From the NCBI GenBank assembly GCA_037176885.1, contig JAWWNJ010000051.1, positions 868,001-932,000 of the forward strand: 64,000 nt of DNA. Reading direction: 5' to 3'. Shown one piece after another: positions 12,785-22,977 of this stretch (positions within the stretch are counted from its first letter, which is position 1; each line of letters starts with the position of its first letter). The notes beneath the pieces were generated by a model. That model saw only the letters and a program-made list of their open reading frames with translations. It had not been told where the DNA came from and did no database searches. This DNA is from Favolaschia claudopus (taxonomy: Eukaryota > Basidiomycota > Agaricomycetes > Agaricales > Mycenaceae). Both the position numbers and the translations under genes were made by a program.

Positions 12785-14320
12785 ATGAGCGACAAAGCAT
12801 CCTCAGCGTCTGTGAACGTCTTATCGCGGCACAATCTGCTCTGTGCCCACGAATCGTCGTTGAAATCCATCCATTCGCCTTTTCGACTGGGTCCGTTCGA
12901 CCAAGTCGCGGGTTTTGTACCCATCCAGGTTGTCTGGGTCTATGATCGAAAGAATGGCTTCACTGGCGAGTTGATCCCTATACATCGTCTTCGACGCGCT
13001 TTGGAACATCTCTTGGATCATTATCCCCATCTTACGGGTCGCCTTCAATTCAACTCAACCGACGGAGCTCGCGAAATTGTCGCCTTCGGCAGTGGTGCCG
13101 CACTGCTCGAAGCTCGGTGCGGCGAGCGACTGGACGCGTTTTCTTCTCCTGGACTCACTGCTCCCACCTCGCGCCGCGTTCTGATGGCAGATCTGCCAGA
13201 CGCTGGCAATGCCCTGTTGCCGCCGTTCGATCCCACTCCAGCGGCCGTCTTTCGCGACTCTATCCTTGCCGTGCAGCATACCCGTTTCGCTTGCGGTGCT
13301 GTTGCGTTGGGCGTGCGCGTTCATCACACAGTCTGCGATGGCGATGGTTTTTTCCAGGTTGTCCGTCATCTGAGCGAGGTGTACCGCAGTCTTCCCTCTG
13401 GCGACAACAAGAGCGACTTAACCTCTGCGTTGGCCAATCCTCCTCATATCGTGCCCTACATGGGCGAACTGGTCGGTGGGCGAATGGACCCGAAACAGCT
13501 GAAAGTCGCTCTTGAATTCGATCCTCCCCTTTTCTGCGGTCCGCCACCCGCAACCTCCGAACCTTCTTCGTCTGCCACCGCATTCCTGCCACCTCCCTAT
13601 GCCGTCGAGGGCCGTTTCATCCGCTTCTCCAGCGCTCAGCTCACTGCCCTTAAAGCCAAAGCAACAAATCCCAACGGCATTAATTGGATTTCCAGCTTCG
13701 AAGCATTATGTGCGCACTTGTACCAGCGCGTTCATCGTGCGCGTTTGGAGTTGTCGCCTACGGATCCCACCTTTGGCGAGCTATCCCCCACGGACTTCCT
13801 CACCCCCATCAACCTTCGCTCCGCTCTCGGTCTTGGAGGACACTACACCCCAAACGCGCTATTCGCAGCTTATACCACTATTCCGTCTGATCTCCTTGCC
13901 ACGGGGTCCCTTTGGCAGGTTGCCAAGGCCGTGCACGACCTTACGCGCGCCAAATTCCTTACATCTAAAGAAGAAGTAGATCGTAGTCTCGAGTGGATTG
14001 CAGCGCAGGGCGAGCCGGGTAAAATTGGGTCTGGTTTCAGGTTAGGAAATGGGAGCTGCATGATCAGCCAGTGGAACAAATTCGACATCTATCGGGGTAT
14101 GGTATTCGATGATGTAGGGCCACCTATATTGGCTCAGCCGCCGTTCACGAAAAGTTCTTCGGTCGACGGTTTAGGGTACGTTTTGCCAACGGAGGAGTAT
14201 CGCTTTAGGTGGGGATGCTGGCGCTATCGATGTCTGTCTGGCCTTGGCTACGCCAGTCTGGAGGATTATGGATCAGCATGGACCGCTAATATGACTGACT
14301 CTCTCCAAGTTGTATCGTAG
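12785..14320 (+). CDS. BAHD-like acyltransferase (transferase family), C-terminal frame disrupted
   Basis: Intronless frame of 511 codons. BAHD-type enzymes move an acyl group from acyl-CoA to a hydroxyl or amine of a small molecule. The catalytic HxxxD motif is present as HHTVCDG, near residues 178-184. The second conserved region is KFDIYRGMVFDDVGPP, in place of the plant DFGWG. Family-like text runs to VDGLGYVLPTEE. The frame then diverges into text rich in R, W and C. In the +1 frame, from about 14199 to the TGA at 14292-14294, the expected C-terminus is present (GDAGAIDVCLALATPVW, then MDQHGPLI). This suggests a one-base indel or sequence error between 14197 and 14211. An alternative is a 40-base intron (14169-14208), but that removes the conserved VLPTEE. 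Two SnoaL-like genes flank it. Confidence 0.75.
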   Translation: MSDKASSASVNVLSRHNLLCAHESSLKSIHSPFRLGPFDQVAGFVPIQVVWVYDRKNGFTGELIPIHRLRRALEHLLDHYPHLTGRLQFNSTDGAREIVAFGSGAALLEARCGERLDAFSSPGLTAPTSRRVLMADLPDAGNALLPPFDPTPAAVFRDSILAVQHTRFACGAVALGVRVHHTVCDGDGFFQVVRHLSEVYRSLPSGDNKSDLTSALANPPHIVPYMGELVGGRMDPKQLKVALEFDPPLFCGPPPATSEPSSSATAFLPPPYAVEGRFIRFSSAQLTALKAKATNPNGINWISSFEALCAHLYQRVHRARLELSPTDPTFGELSPTDFLTPINLRSALGLGGHYTPNALFAAYTTIPSDLLATGSLWQVAKAVHDLTRAKFLTSKEEVDRSLEWIAAQGEPGKIGSGFRLGNGSCMISQWNKFDIYRGMVFDDVGPPILAQPPFTKSSSVDGLGYVLPTEEYRFRWGCWRYRCLSGLGYASLEDYGSAWTANMTDSLQVVS

Positions 14321-14448
14321 TTTGTAGTCGCAATCGTTTCGCTAGATACCCAGAGCATGCTGTTGAATATTCGTTGAGCAACTGCTCCTTCACCTCTAGA
14401 ATACTACAAATACACTTGCGAAACTTCGACATACTCACTGCCAGTAAC

Positions 14449-14912
14449 TCAGTTAACACCATGCTCAGGTGCCTTGCCCACCCCTCCCCAAACCGACCTC
14501 TCAATTAGCCATTCCATCCTGCCGCTCTCTTTATCAACCTTGGCAAAGATAAAACTCTCGAATTCGGTAGCGACACCCTCTATCTTGATAGTACCGGTCA
14601 TGCGTGCAGCCAGCTGGTCCCCGTCGCGAAGAAATTCGTGGCTGGAGAATGAGTGCGAAGTTGAAGCGATTCCGATTCCGATACATACAACGAAGCGACT
14701 TACATTACGGGCTCGTAGTCACTGACCTTTCCTCTCCATTCCTCGATCGTCTTGACATGAGTATCGTATTCAAAGCGCTCATTGTTCATGATTTGGTAGA
14801 AACCGGGCATGGAGACGGCCTCTGCATATTTTTTCGTTTCTTCTGGCGGACCGGTGAGGCTCCATTTCATGGCGCGCTGGAAACCTTCGCGGGTGGAAGT
14901 GTATTCTGACAT
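14449..14912 (-). CDS. SnoaL-like / NTF2-fold small protein, copy 2
   Basis: Predicted 133-aa paralogue of the gene at 11651-12102. Exons on the minus strand: 14912-14704 and 14641-14449. The 62-base intron has the same position, phase and length as in copy 1. The protein begins MSEYTSTREGFQRAMK and shares FLRDGDQLAAR, FAKVDKESG and MEWLIERSV. It differs mainly by a short insertion near residue 20 (PPEETKKYAEA) and a changed tail (GKAPEHGVN). The gene lies just beyond the acyltransferase and points back towards it. The conserved gene structure argues for a local duplication. Biochemical role unknown. Confidence 0.8.
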
Positions 14913-16744
14913 GGTCGTGGATGCGGGGACGTAGTTCGTCTTGAGTTCAAGTTATACGCGTCTATCATTGTCAATGCAGTGTCAAAGCGATCAAAACAGC
15001 CGACGCGGTCCCGTGGGTGGCTAGCTGTCAATTACTTCCGAGTCGGCATTTGCCGACGGCTATATAAAGACAATGGCGGCTAACAGGGACCCACAATGGC
15101 TCTTTCTTCTCTACCACCATCTTGCCACTCATCCCTCGCCTTCGACAACTGACCCCAAGTATCCAAAGATATATCCAAGGTGGGTTGGTGCTTTTCTGGT
15201 TCATCTGGGGCCTGTCGTAGTCATGGTGGAACACATTGCGCCATTGCCACTGGGTGGATAGGTCGCCCGCCTCAAGGGCAGGGTGTACCGCTCACGGGAT
15301 GAGTCCTACAAGACGGGACAGGACAGATCGATTGATTCGTACGGCCAAATGTCCTTCCTTGGGGCATGCGCGTTTCTCTTGTGCCCCGCCCAGTTCGACT
15401 AGTTTTAAGTAGCGCGACTGTTGTCGATATACGGCGCTGACCATCAAGAGTCGATCGGCAATGGTTCGCAGGCTGGTATTGTTGATGACCGTCAATAGAC
15501 GTTTGTACCGTGCGGGTTGAACGGATGTCATATCCGACCTTGGCTTGACCGTCAACGCGTCTGACCGTCATATGTCGACTGCCGGCTCGCGCGAAACCTC
15601 GTTTGGATGCGAGGGTGTGTTCCTCCGTTGCTTTACCTGGCTTCTGGGTGGCGTCCGTTGCGAAGGGTATTGAATCAATGCGACGGTCCCAGCAGGGATG
15701 GGCCAACCCACTGAGTGTATTGTTCGGCTTACTGACACTTTCTTTTCAGGTGAGTGAAGACATGGCGCGACGAGTGGCAATGCATTCTATCGTGAAGAGT
15801 AGATATTTAGTGTGCGTATGTCGCAGACTCGAAGAAGCGCACATCCAATAGTCAGATTGACATGTACCGTACGCAAAAGTTCCGTCAGACCCTCCGGTTG
15901 ACCCGAGTAGAAAATTGATAATTGATTGTGCATAGAACTTGTCCCTTTGGTGTCTTGATTCTTCGGTACGGTACCAGCTTGAACGTTCGTGTACTCTGTC
16001 CGTATGTACGGATTGCCGGGATGCTCGTAGATTCCTCAGCAGACCAAAGTTTGAGTGGCGCAGAAATCGGATTGCTTTTTCCTGCCAGGACGTCTAAGGA
16101 ACACGCTGACACTATGACTGTAAAGCCTGAAGGCTTGTAGAGATCTCTCCTTCCTCCCTTGCGCAATTTGCCGCCACATCGTTGGTGAATGTTCCGCTCG
16201 AGAGTCGAGAACTAGGAACGGCTACTGTCGGCTCCGAATGCAAAACAGTCCTTGCCAGAGTCGGAAAAGCTTCAGGAGTAGAGCTGGTGCTAACTGCGAA
16301 CGAGGCGGATATGAACACGGATCGGCCATTGGCTGTTCGCATAAATGTCGTGGTTTGAAAGAACGAGTAGTGCGCATCAGCACCGGTGCGCGAGGGGTGC
16401 GCAAAAGAGACGCAAACAGAGGCGAGAACTGAACAATGTCACCCAGATACCAAGACGAGGGAAGTCAAAGGCCAATGCCTGTTAGGCTTTGAGAGAGTCG
16501 AATCACAGTATTTAGCCGCTGATTCACTGTTCAGCCTAGAAGACGACAGTGGTTCCATAGAGCCCTGGCCCGATGAACGCAAATCGCGTCGGGAATTGCC
16601 TGGGTGTGGTCGTCGTCGACGTCGTTGAGCTGATAGCCGAGTGGACGAGTGGAGGGTATGATGCAAGAGAGAGAGTGACGCAGTAGTGTGAGAAAGCTTG
16701 AACGAGGAGTTAGAATACGATTTTGCCAATAACTTTCACTGTGT
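14913..16744. other. Gene-poor region without a supportable gene
   Basis: About 1.8 kb. TATATAAAG lies at 15061-15069, a few bases before a 62-codon frame starting at ATG 15073. That spacing is too close for a normal TATA box, and the frame has no recognisable family. Short frames on both strands elsewhere (for example minus 15272-15706) lack ATG starts or motifs. The motif TGACCGTCA occurs three times between 15486 and 15570. It may be old, decayed sequence, but I cannot tie it to any element. Confidence 0.45.
15486..15570. repeat. Three copies of a TGACCGTCA motif
   Basis: TGACCGTCAA at 15486-15495 and 15546-15555, and TGACCGTCA at 15562-15570, all in the same orientation. A weaker relative (TGACCATCAA) lies near 15439. 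The copies are not in any gene I can support. They could be a regulator's binding sites or remnants of a repeat. Confidence 0.4.
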
Positions 16745-19700
16745 ATGAGCTCGTCGCCGCAGTTCGACTCGAGAAACAACCAATCCTTTGTATCCCCTAC
16801 TCGCCTCAGACAGCTCAGAGCGAACGACCAACGACCCCAGCCAACTCCGGGCCCACCACCAACTATGGACCAGTCCGCAGCGCCTCAGCGTCGCCCAACT
16901 CTGCCTGCAGACAATTCCCACAACAGATCTTCCTCCTTCTTCTCTTTCAACCGCAAACAGGACCCTTCTTCACCCCCCCAGCGCTCCAGCTCATTTCTTA
17001 CGCGGTCTCGAGTAGACTCGCAGAGCAATCAGCATCAGCAACCGTCGCAGCAGGATCAACAACCCATGCCTCCACGTCCATCTCTCGACCAATCACAGGG
17101 TCCTCCGCCCCCCTTGCATCCAGAAATTAGGTCGGTCGTCCAGCTCACCACCGCCCATGCCCGCAAGATTTACTACTCTGGTCCCCTGGTGCGCCGCATC
17201 GAGCGCCAGCCGGACGGACAGAAACCAACGAAGGACGAGGGATGGACGGAGGTGTGGGCCCAGCTCGGCGGCACGACCCTCAGCATCTGGGACATGAAGC
17301 AGATCCAGGAGGCCAGCTCGCAGGGCAAGGAAGTCCCTCCGACATACATCAACATGACCGACGCGTTTGTGCATGTTCTTGGGTCGGTCACTGTTCCGGA
17401 AACCGCCTCAGCGCCTGCTAAGAAGTATTCGGATGTTCTTACCCTCAATACCGCCGGATCGAATCTCATCTTGTTTTCCTGTCCTTCAACGTCGGCATTG
17501 CTCTCTTGGGCTGCCGCACTTCGCCTTGCCGCCTGGGAAAAGTCGCGGCTCGAGGAGATATATACCGCGCATCTGTTACGAATAACTCTCAGCGGTGCGT
17601 CTTCCGCCTTACGCTGTTCAATTAATCTCACTATCTACTCTATCTAATCTAGGCCGCGATCATCCCTCCACCCTACAACATGGCCGTATGGAAGGTTGGG
17701 TCCGCATCCGTATCGCCGGCCAAACAGACTGGAAAAAAGTCTGGATGTCCGTCTCCGCCGCTGCCTCCTCCATCCCCTCTGACTTGTCCGCCGGCCGCCC
17801 CGCTAAAAAGCGCATGTCCAACCTCTTCGGGTCTAACAACTCGAAAGACCACACTGGTGCCGCCGATGGCCCTCTCCCCCCCAAACCCATCATCTCCATG
17901 TACGCCGGGCCGAAGCCCAAAGACCGCAGGAAGCCCGTCTTGACCTTCCACAACGTCACTCAGGCGTTTGCGGTCTATCCTGAACGGCCCGACCTTATCA
18001 GTCGGAGTACGCTGATTAAATTGGAGGGGCTCATTGGGGACGAGGAAACGGCAGGGGACATGGGTAGAAGAGAGGGATGGCTGTTGATAATGCCCGAGTT
18101 GGAAGGTGGGCTCGGGCAGGCGGAAGAGATGCTGAAGTGGGTTGTTGGTGCGTCATAAATGTTTATTTTGCGTCTATACAAACCGATGTTTTTGCAGCAC
18201 TACACGACGCGTTCCATCTGTATGGGCGGCCACAAGGATGGACATGGGACCCACGCGACCCCAGCTCTCTCATGTTTGCTTATCCCGTTGGGCAGCATCG
18301 CGACGTACGTCCCTCTTCGTACTCATATCGATGCCATTGACTTTTGTAACAGAATCTTTTCCTTGAACGCGAACAATCCGAAACGCTAGACGTTCGGGAT
18401 GATCGCACTTCATCCATTCGCTCGCGGCTCCTCGCCATTTTGCTTGAGCAGATGCCGCAGAAGGATCCAGCGCGCTCAGCTCAGCCGCCGCCGCAACAAC
18501 AATCGCCGCCTTCTCAACACCAGCTACCAGGCCTCCCACCTCTGCTTCCGCCTATTGGGGATTTCGGAAGCAACGCTGGAGGAGCTGGTGTGGGAAACAG
18601 ACCAGCGCAGAGCTCACCCTTGGGCCAGGAACTCGGCCGTGCGGGTCCACAGCTGCCGCCACTCAGTTTTGGTGGGGGTGGATCTGCAGAGAATCAGAAC
18701 CAGAATCGGCAGCAGCCGCAGCCAACGCAGAGCCATGGGCTTACCCCGATTTCGGAGCGCAGCAGTGTTGGTACGACGGCAACTCAACACAGAAATACCA
18801 ACTCGATCGACTCGAGCACGGTGTTGAGTCCGCAGAGAAAGGGTACGAGCGGGAGTGGGCCTGCAAATGGAAGTGGCGGATATGGAGCAAACGGCAATGC
18901 GCCTTCACCCATTCCAGAACGTACAATGTCTACATCACCGCCTCTTCACTCAATGCTCGAGGGACCCTTGACGCATAGTCCGACGTCATCTATCGGACGT
19001 GTACCTTCACCGCCTTCGAAGGAGGGCATCGTACCGCTGCGCCGAAGCACTGAGTCGGGTGAGCCGGGTAATGTCTCCCGCTTTGGCTCGACCACTTCGG
19101 CTGGGACGGCGTCGACTTCAAATCCCGTCAGCAGCATTCGAATGGTCCCACAGCGACAAACGAGTACAGCGGCTACTAGCGTTTCACCTGGCCCTTCCTC
19201 GCCTGCTCTGCCCTCTCCTACGGAACCGGCAGCGAACCGTCCCGCGTCGCCGACGTCGATACTTACGTCGCCGCACTCTGTTTACGAAGCTGCGCCCGGC
19301 ATGGCACAGAGGTCAATGTCGACACGTTCCTCCGTGTTGACGTCGCCGTTTTCGAATATGGGTCACAGCGGGACGTCGAGTCCGATGGGAGGACAGAGGG
19401 CGTCAGTGTCGAGTGTGGGTACAATGAATACCGTAAATCAGCCCGCGAACCAGGAGGACAACAATTTCTTGAATGAGGCGGGGGCGTTGTATTACATGCA
19501 GCAACAGCAGGGGCAAGGACCCTTTGATTCATTGCCAAAAAGACAGCCGCCTCCGCGACAACAGCCGACTACGATTTCGGAGGGAGAAGATGAATCGGAT
19601 GACGACGAGGAGGAGGAGGATAAAGCTGATCTCAATGGTGCTTACGGTGGCGTTGGACAAGAACAGAAGAGTCCCGTGGGTCGACAGGCGACGCCGATGG

Positions 19701-21838
19701 CTTTCCATCAACCAGCATCGCCCGCTCAACGCGCACAGTCGCCCGGCCAAAGCAGTATCTCGTCATCGCAAGCCTCCGGAGCCGTGCCCGCGGCGGTGCG
19801 AGAATATGCGGCATTAGGAAGGAAGCCTTCCGGCGCACGTGCACCCGCCGGAAAAGCAGGGTACCGTAATGAGCGATTAACGGCAGCGACAGCAGGCACT
19901 CCTTCAGAGCCACTCACCGAGGAGACAGATTCGGAGGAGAACGAGATGGACGCCCCGCCTGTTCCGCCGCCTATGACGATGGCGCACTCGAGGGATGATT
20001 TGGACGCGTTGGCGGCGTTATCGTATCTCGATGTCAATGACGAGGTCGGGCAGACGCAGCCAGCTCAGCCTCAGCCGCAGCGACAGGACAGCGTGGGGTA
20101 CGACGAAGCGTTGAAAACGACTGCGCCGTTGAGGGTGGATCGCGTAGCGACGCCACCAGCGGCGGCGAACGAGTTCAAGTCATCGTTCGCGCCTTCGAAG
20201 CAGGCGGCGGAACGGAAGGCGAAGCTCGAGGCGCAGCAGGCGGCGCATACCGCAGCAGTGCAGAGGCCGGGGCGGGCGAATGGGCGGAAGAGGTCGAAGG
20301 TCGGGGCAAATCGCGGGGCGTGGGGTGAGAGTAGCGATGAGGAGGATGACGATGAAGACGACGACGATGAGGATGAGGACGCGGATTCGGATGCGGAGCC
20401 CGCGCCTATCAATCGACAGCCGTCGCCATCTTCGGGGCCTGCGTCGGTCAGTAATCACTCAGCGAGGGCGGGACCGGGAGATGAATTCCAGGGTCAACAG
20501 CAGTATTCGCATCTGCGTCCACCGAGGAATTTGCCGCAGATTCCCAATCGTCCATCCGGTCGTGAGTACTGCTTCTCCGTTTTGCTTCCGCTTTTTTCGT
20601 TTTCGTTTTTTCGGGGATACTGATCACCATGCGACCTGACAGTCGACCCCGATGGGTTCCAGCGAAGAATGCCGTCGGACCAGTATTCCGATGCAGGAAG
20701 ACGGACATTCCTAGACGAAGGAACACAACTTCGTACTCAGGCGGAGATGCCGCTTCCTGGTGCATCGCGTCAGAATATGTGGAGTCAGGTACTCGATCCT
20801 GGACGGAAGGACCCTACTCAAGCGGCGAACTCGCGCGATACGTTTGTTCAGCTCGAAGATCATAAGATGACGAAGGCGTTCACTCCGCACGGGCTGCTGT
20901 CGGCAGGTATGCAGGACAAGCATGATCGGTCGGCGAAGAGGCAGGAGGAACTCGCGAGGGAGAGCGGCGCGTCGTTGGTCAATGTCCCGAACAAACCTCC
21001 GCCGCCGCAGACGGGTTTGCTTGGGGCAGTCACTGCGCACGAGCGAGATCGCCAACGCGAGGGTGGTCTCGGGGCGGCGCTTACGGAACGAGAACGCGAA
21101 AAGCGCCTTGCGGAGGACCGACAGCGCCGTTTCGACGAGCAACAAAAGCAGCAGCTTGACCAGATGCAGCAAGGCGGGTCAATGTACGGCGGGCAAGGGT
21201 ACGGCGGGTATCCCATGATGAACCCAATGATGATGGGCATGAACCCGATGATGGGGATGAATCCGATGATGACTGGGATGAATCCTATGATGACTGGTCA
21301 AGGGCTCAATCCTATGATGACGGGGCAGGGCATGATGGGTTATGGCGGCTTCAATCCTCAACATATGTATGCGGCTCAGCAAGCAGCGGCGCAAGCATAC
21401 CAGCAAGCGATGATGGCGTTCTCAACCGCGGGCTCGCAAGTCGGTGGGTCGCAGATGAACGGAGAGGGTGGCGGCGGTGGGGCTCCCGGCGGTCAGCCTT
21501 CGCAGATGAATCCGATGATGACTGGCCAAATGTCGATGTTCGACCCGCGGATGTCGATGATGGGTATGCCGATGGGTACGCCGATGATGAATCCGCCGAT
21601 GGGCATGCCAATGCAGATGACGGGAATGTCCCAATTCGACCCTCGCTTCACGCCCAACAATGGTGGGACCCCTGCAGAAACTCCGCTTGCGCCTCCACAA
21701 GGACAATTCTCATCGCGCACGAGTTCTCCCGCTCGTGGGTCTGGGTCGCCACGTCGAGGGTCACCGCTCATTCGTCCTCTAGATGCGAACGATGCAGGTG
21801 GACGCGCGTCGTCGCGGCCGACGAGTCCCAAACCATGA
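16745..21838 (+). CDS. Long PH-domain protein of the CAF120/SKG3 type
   Basis: About 1618 aa. Exons: 16745-17594, 17653-18147, 18198-18304, 18353-20561, 20643-21838. The first 120 residues are Ser/Pro/Gln-rich. A PH-like module follows, roughly residues 125-470: ARKIYYSGPLVRRIE, WTEVWAQLGGTTLSIWD, FVHVLGSVTVPE, LILFSCPSTSALLSWAAALRLA, then MEGWVRIRIAGQTDWKKVW and an aliphatic strand set to WDPRDPSSLMFAYPVG. This split arrangement is seen in fungal CAF120/SKG3 proteins, linked to the CCR4-NOT complex and to the bud cortex. The rest is low-complexity, with an acidic run near 20340-20390 and Met/Pro/Gly repeats near the C-terminus. Exon joins keep frame. Function beyond the PH similarity is inference. 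Confidence 0.82.
21214..21328 (+). repeat. Met-Asn-Pro coding repeat in the PH protein
   Basis: Five or more copies of a unit encoding MNPMM(T/M)G, with matching degenerate DNA (GATGAAYCCNATGATG). A second Met/Pro/Gly patch lies at about 21505-21630. It encodes a flexible, possibly self-associating segment. Copy number may vary between strains. Confidence 0.75.
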
Positions 21839-22977
21839 GTTTTCTTCTCTTTCTCTTTTCGAGTCCGTCTCTCCAAAATGGCGCGTAACATCCCTTACTC
21901 TACTACCTAGCCTAGATATCCAGCATATGATACCATGCTATCCTCGCTCATTATTATTCTTTGGTTCTTCCCCTGCTTCTCAATGGACTGTTATATGTAG
22001 CGTCGAGGAAATCTATACTTTGAACTTCATTAAAGAGAGAAATCTCGCAAGTTGAACTTATTTCAATATGGAAATAGCAGGACGGGACATTCACGCCAGG
22101 AGGTAACACACGAAACACTGTTTTCATCGGTACATGCAATCTACTATACTTGTGAAGCGGAATGTATGCCCGGGAGATGACCTGGGTTAATTGATTTGAA
22201 CAACTCCGTGCTGCAACAGCACCTAAAAAGAAACATTGAGAAGCAGGTTGAGCTATAAGAAAATAAAGACGTACGGGATGTCCGGCAGTCTCAACGGTAA
22301 GATAGTCTAAGAACTACTGAGCGTCGAGCTACGGGACAAGGCGCAGTGCTTCAAGACTTCCGACTGCCAACTGACAACGACTGAGAGGTATGCGGGTCAG
22401 CCAGCAATCATGAAAGATCATGGAGATACACACCCAGATAGGACTCGTCCGGTGGACACGCAGGGCGTCGACAAAACATTGCCGACAAGCGACACGCGTG
22501 TCATGACAATACCTGTTGAAAAGATGAAGAGAAGTGAAGATGACGATTCTGCCACTCGACGCACCTCCAACCAAAATCCGTCCGAACAGAACAATTGCAA
22601 TCCAAACAATCGTTACAGCGACAGGAAAACCACGAAAAGGCAAAGAAAGCCAGATCGAGTGGGGAGAAATCCAACTGCGAGCGAAGATGAGATTCAGATT
22701 GAAAGGGAAAAAAAGATGGATATGTACCTTGCACAAAGGCACGGTCGAGGTCGCAAGGCGTCTACGTCTATAAGCCTGCTTAACCACATAGCTACATGAA
22801 TTCCAGTGAATTCGTTAAGCCATGGAGGGGGAGAGCAAAAGGTCTCAAAAACTCAGGCGCCTGCTATTCGGCTCTTTATACCCCTCGGCAATTCCCGAGT
22901 TACCACACTAATTGATCGCGAGTCATTTACGACGCGTCTCTTGTCCTTCTCCTTCACCTTCATGGACCCAGCGCGCA
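21839..22977. other. Intergenic region upstream of the XPG gene
   Basis: About 1.1 kb. An ATG-initiated frame of 129 codons (22410-22799, plus strand) is rich in K, R, D and N and has no recognised domain. I do not call it a gene. The XPG promoter must lie at the right end. ACGCGT (an MluI cell-cycle-box-like motif) occurs at 22494-22499 and at 22932-22937, the latter about 40 bases before the XPG ATG. Confidence 0.45.

Noticed and set aside
14197..14208. A 12-base intron (GTATCGCTTTAG) in the acyltransferase
   Set aside because: It is far below any workable intron length and its removal would not change the frame.
15061..15258. TATATAAAG followed by a 62-codon frame
   Set aside because: The TATA string is only a few bases before the ATG, the product is unrecognised, and there is no sign of splicing to a larger protein.
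15272..15706. Minus-strand 144-codon frame
   Set aside because: Composition (R, T, S, H rich) and lack of motifs fit a chance frame; no splice partners found.
22329..22787. Hydrophobic minus-strand frame upstream of XPG
   Set aside because: The frame begins at GTG with no suitable ATG and no family signature; the hydrophobic stretch alone is weak evidence.
22410..22799. Plus-strand 129-codon frame
   Set aside because: It has an ATG but is low-complexity, charged and without homologous motif; it may be chance in the XPG upstream region.
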